A stretch of DNA of 64,000 nt. Origin: Devosia sp. 1566 (GTDB lineage: Bacteria > Pseudomonadota > Alphaproteobacteria > Rhizobiales > Devosiaceae). This document shows positions 63,107-64,000 of this stretch, piece by piece. The number at the start of each line of letters is the position of its first letter. The stretch's first letter is position 1. Location of the stretch: contig NZ_CP034767.1 in the NCBI RefSeq assembly GCF_004005995.1, positions 3,224,001 to 3,288,000 on the forward strand. Reading direction: 5' to 3'. Below the pieces are notes generated by a model, which had not been told where the DNA came from, searched no databases, and worked only from the letters and a program-made list of their open reading frames with translations. Both the position numbers and the translations under genes were made by a program.

Positions 63107-64000
63107 CACGCCACCCTGGAAAGGATCAGGGCGTCATCGGGTTCGCAATCCTGCAGCGCCAGGCGCATTTCAGCGGCCGTGACCACATTGCGCCGATTGG
63201 CGAGGCTGTCCCCGGTCACGTCATGGAGGCGGAACAGAAAGCCGTCGAAACCGGTCACCAGATACCAGCGCGGCTCGGTTTCCGCCGCCAGGCGCGGCAG
63301 ATGAAGGCGCATGATGCAGATCTGGCGGCGTGCGAGATAGCCCAGGATCATTTCGGGCGTGCCGGGCATGGGCTCCTCGATGAGCCGATCGGCGAGATCG
63401 GGCGCCAGCAAGGCGCCCGTGGCTTGAAACCCAATGCGGACCACATAACGGCGCCGCGCCGCGGCAAGCGCCATGGCATGCGCCACGGGCAAGTCAGCGC
63501 CTTCCGAGTTCAGTTCATGGGCCACGACCTGGCGGGCGCGCGGCGTCAGCAGCATGGCAGGCTCCAATGCGCCCATGGCCACCAGCAGGCACTGGGCGGC
63601 CGACTCTTCGGGGGCAACCGGATCGTGCCAGGGCACGGCAATGTCACTATAAGAGCGGGACTGATGACCGTTCCAGAGCCCGAAGGCCCATTCGCCCGAG
63701 CCCAGATCGAAAAAGCAGTGCTCGGCATAAAGGCGCGCCAAGCCATCGGCGCGCTCGGGCACAGCGGCATAAAGCACGGCGCCGCCTTCGGAGCGGGCAC
63801 GGCCCACGAGGGTTTCGAGCAGGAGGTGCCCAATGCCACGGCAGCGTACATCGGGGCTCACCAGCAGGAATGGGAGGGAGGCCTCTGCAGCGCTATAGCC
63901 GTGCGCCAAGATGCCAACGCCAACCACGAGGTGGCATTCGGTGGCCACCAGCACATAGGCACCCTCCCCTTGCAGCAGTTCGGGCCAATCGAGGGCGGTG
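63106..64000 (-). CDS. GNAT-type acetyltransferase domain protein (5' end beyond window)
   Basis: The minus frame is open to the right edge, so the true start is outside. The visible 298 residues begin in an acetyltransferase-like fold: LVATECHLVVGVGILAHGYS, then the acetyl-CoA loop SPDVRCRGIGHLLLETLVGR. The following roughly 190 residues (ALLAPDLADRLIEEPMPGTP, CIMRLHLPRLAAETEPRWYL) form an unassigned domain. The substrate is unknown. It shares a transcript with the 58-residue membrane protein. Confidence 0.7.
   Translation of the reverse strand, partial: TALDWPELLQGEGAYVLVATECHLVVGVGILAHGYSAAEASLPFLLVSPDVRCRGIGHLLLETLVGRARSEGGAVLYAAVPERADGLARLYAEHCFFDLGSGEWAFGLWNGHQSRSYSDIAVPWHDPVAPEESAAQCLLVAMGALEPAMLLTPRARQVVAHELNSEGADLPVAHAMALAAARRRYVVRIGFQATGALLAPDLADRLIEEPMPGTPEMILGYLARRQICIMRLHLPRLAAETEPRWYLVTGFDGFLFRLHDVTGDSLANRRNVVTAAEMRLALQDCEPDDALILSRVA

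Overview
The window reads as chromosome of a GC-rich alphaproteobacterium of the order Hyphomicrobiales, perhaps close to Devosia or Pelagibacterium. This rests on gene content and style: rhizobial-type MobQ relaxase and coupling protein, a CydX-containing bd oxidase, a kdp operon with sensor and regulator in the same transcription unit, and many Rhizobiales-type ABC transporters. The genus is inference. I see no rRNA, tRNA, insertion sequence or CRISPR array.

Positions 1 to about 15,100 are an accessory, probably mobilizable, island. It holds a large PLD/SNF2 helicase cut by the left edge, a frameshifted HEPN gene, an ArdC-like antirestriction protein, several small orphan genes, a truncated SRAP gene, a GIY-YIG nuclease, a MobA/MobL relaxase, a candidate oriT, a TraD-like protein and a VirD4/TraG coupling protein. 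After these come an HNH protein, several microproteins (two of them related to each other) and remnants that look like tyrosine recombinases. No mating-pair apparatus is present, so transfer would need a helper.

Positions 15,146-19,159 are a compact operon: membrane-anchored trypsin-like protease, MoxR ATPase, DUF58 protein and VWA protein. Positions 19,190-29,400 are a patchwork of intact genes (sarcosine/N-methyltryptophan oxidase-like, aldo/keto reductase, two SDRs, two AraC regulators) and wrecked ones (aminoglycoside-type phosphotransferase, DUF4037 nucleotidyltransferase, a third AraC regulator).

Positions 29,675-37,667 are a LacI-controlled locus for uptake and probable hydrolysis of an oligosaccharide: a GH172 (DUF2961) protein with a peptide/opine-type ABC importer. 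After a decayed AraC plus DJ-1/PfpI pair, 38,769-47,402 is a GntR-controlled locus for a nitrogenous compound: a Thi5/NMT1-type ABC importer, two amidohydrolases, an NTF2-like protein and a gamma-glutamyltransferase-like protein.

Positions 47,877-54,815 encode cytochrome bd oxidase (cydABX) and, divergently, its assembly exporter (cydDC), with an FNR/FixK box between them and a frameshifted hemerythrin gene behind cydC. Positions 54,856-62,812 are a complete kdp high-affinity potassium uptake operon on the minus strand (small ORF, kdpF, A, B, C, D, E). The right edge holds a GNAT-like gene, truncated by the window, and a small membrane protein gene.

Several genes carry single-base frameshifts. 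Whether these are real decay or assembly errors cannot be decided from this sequence alone.
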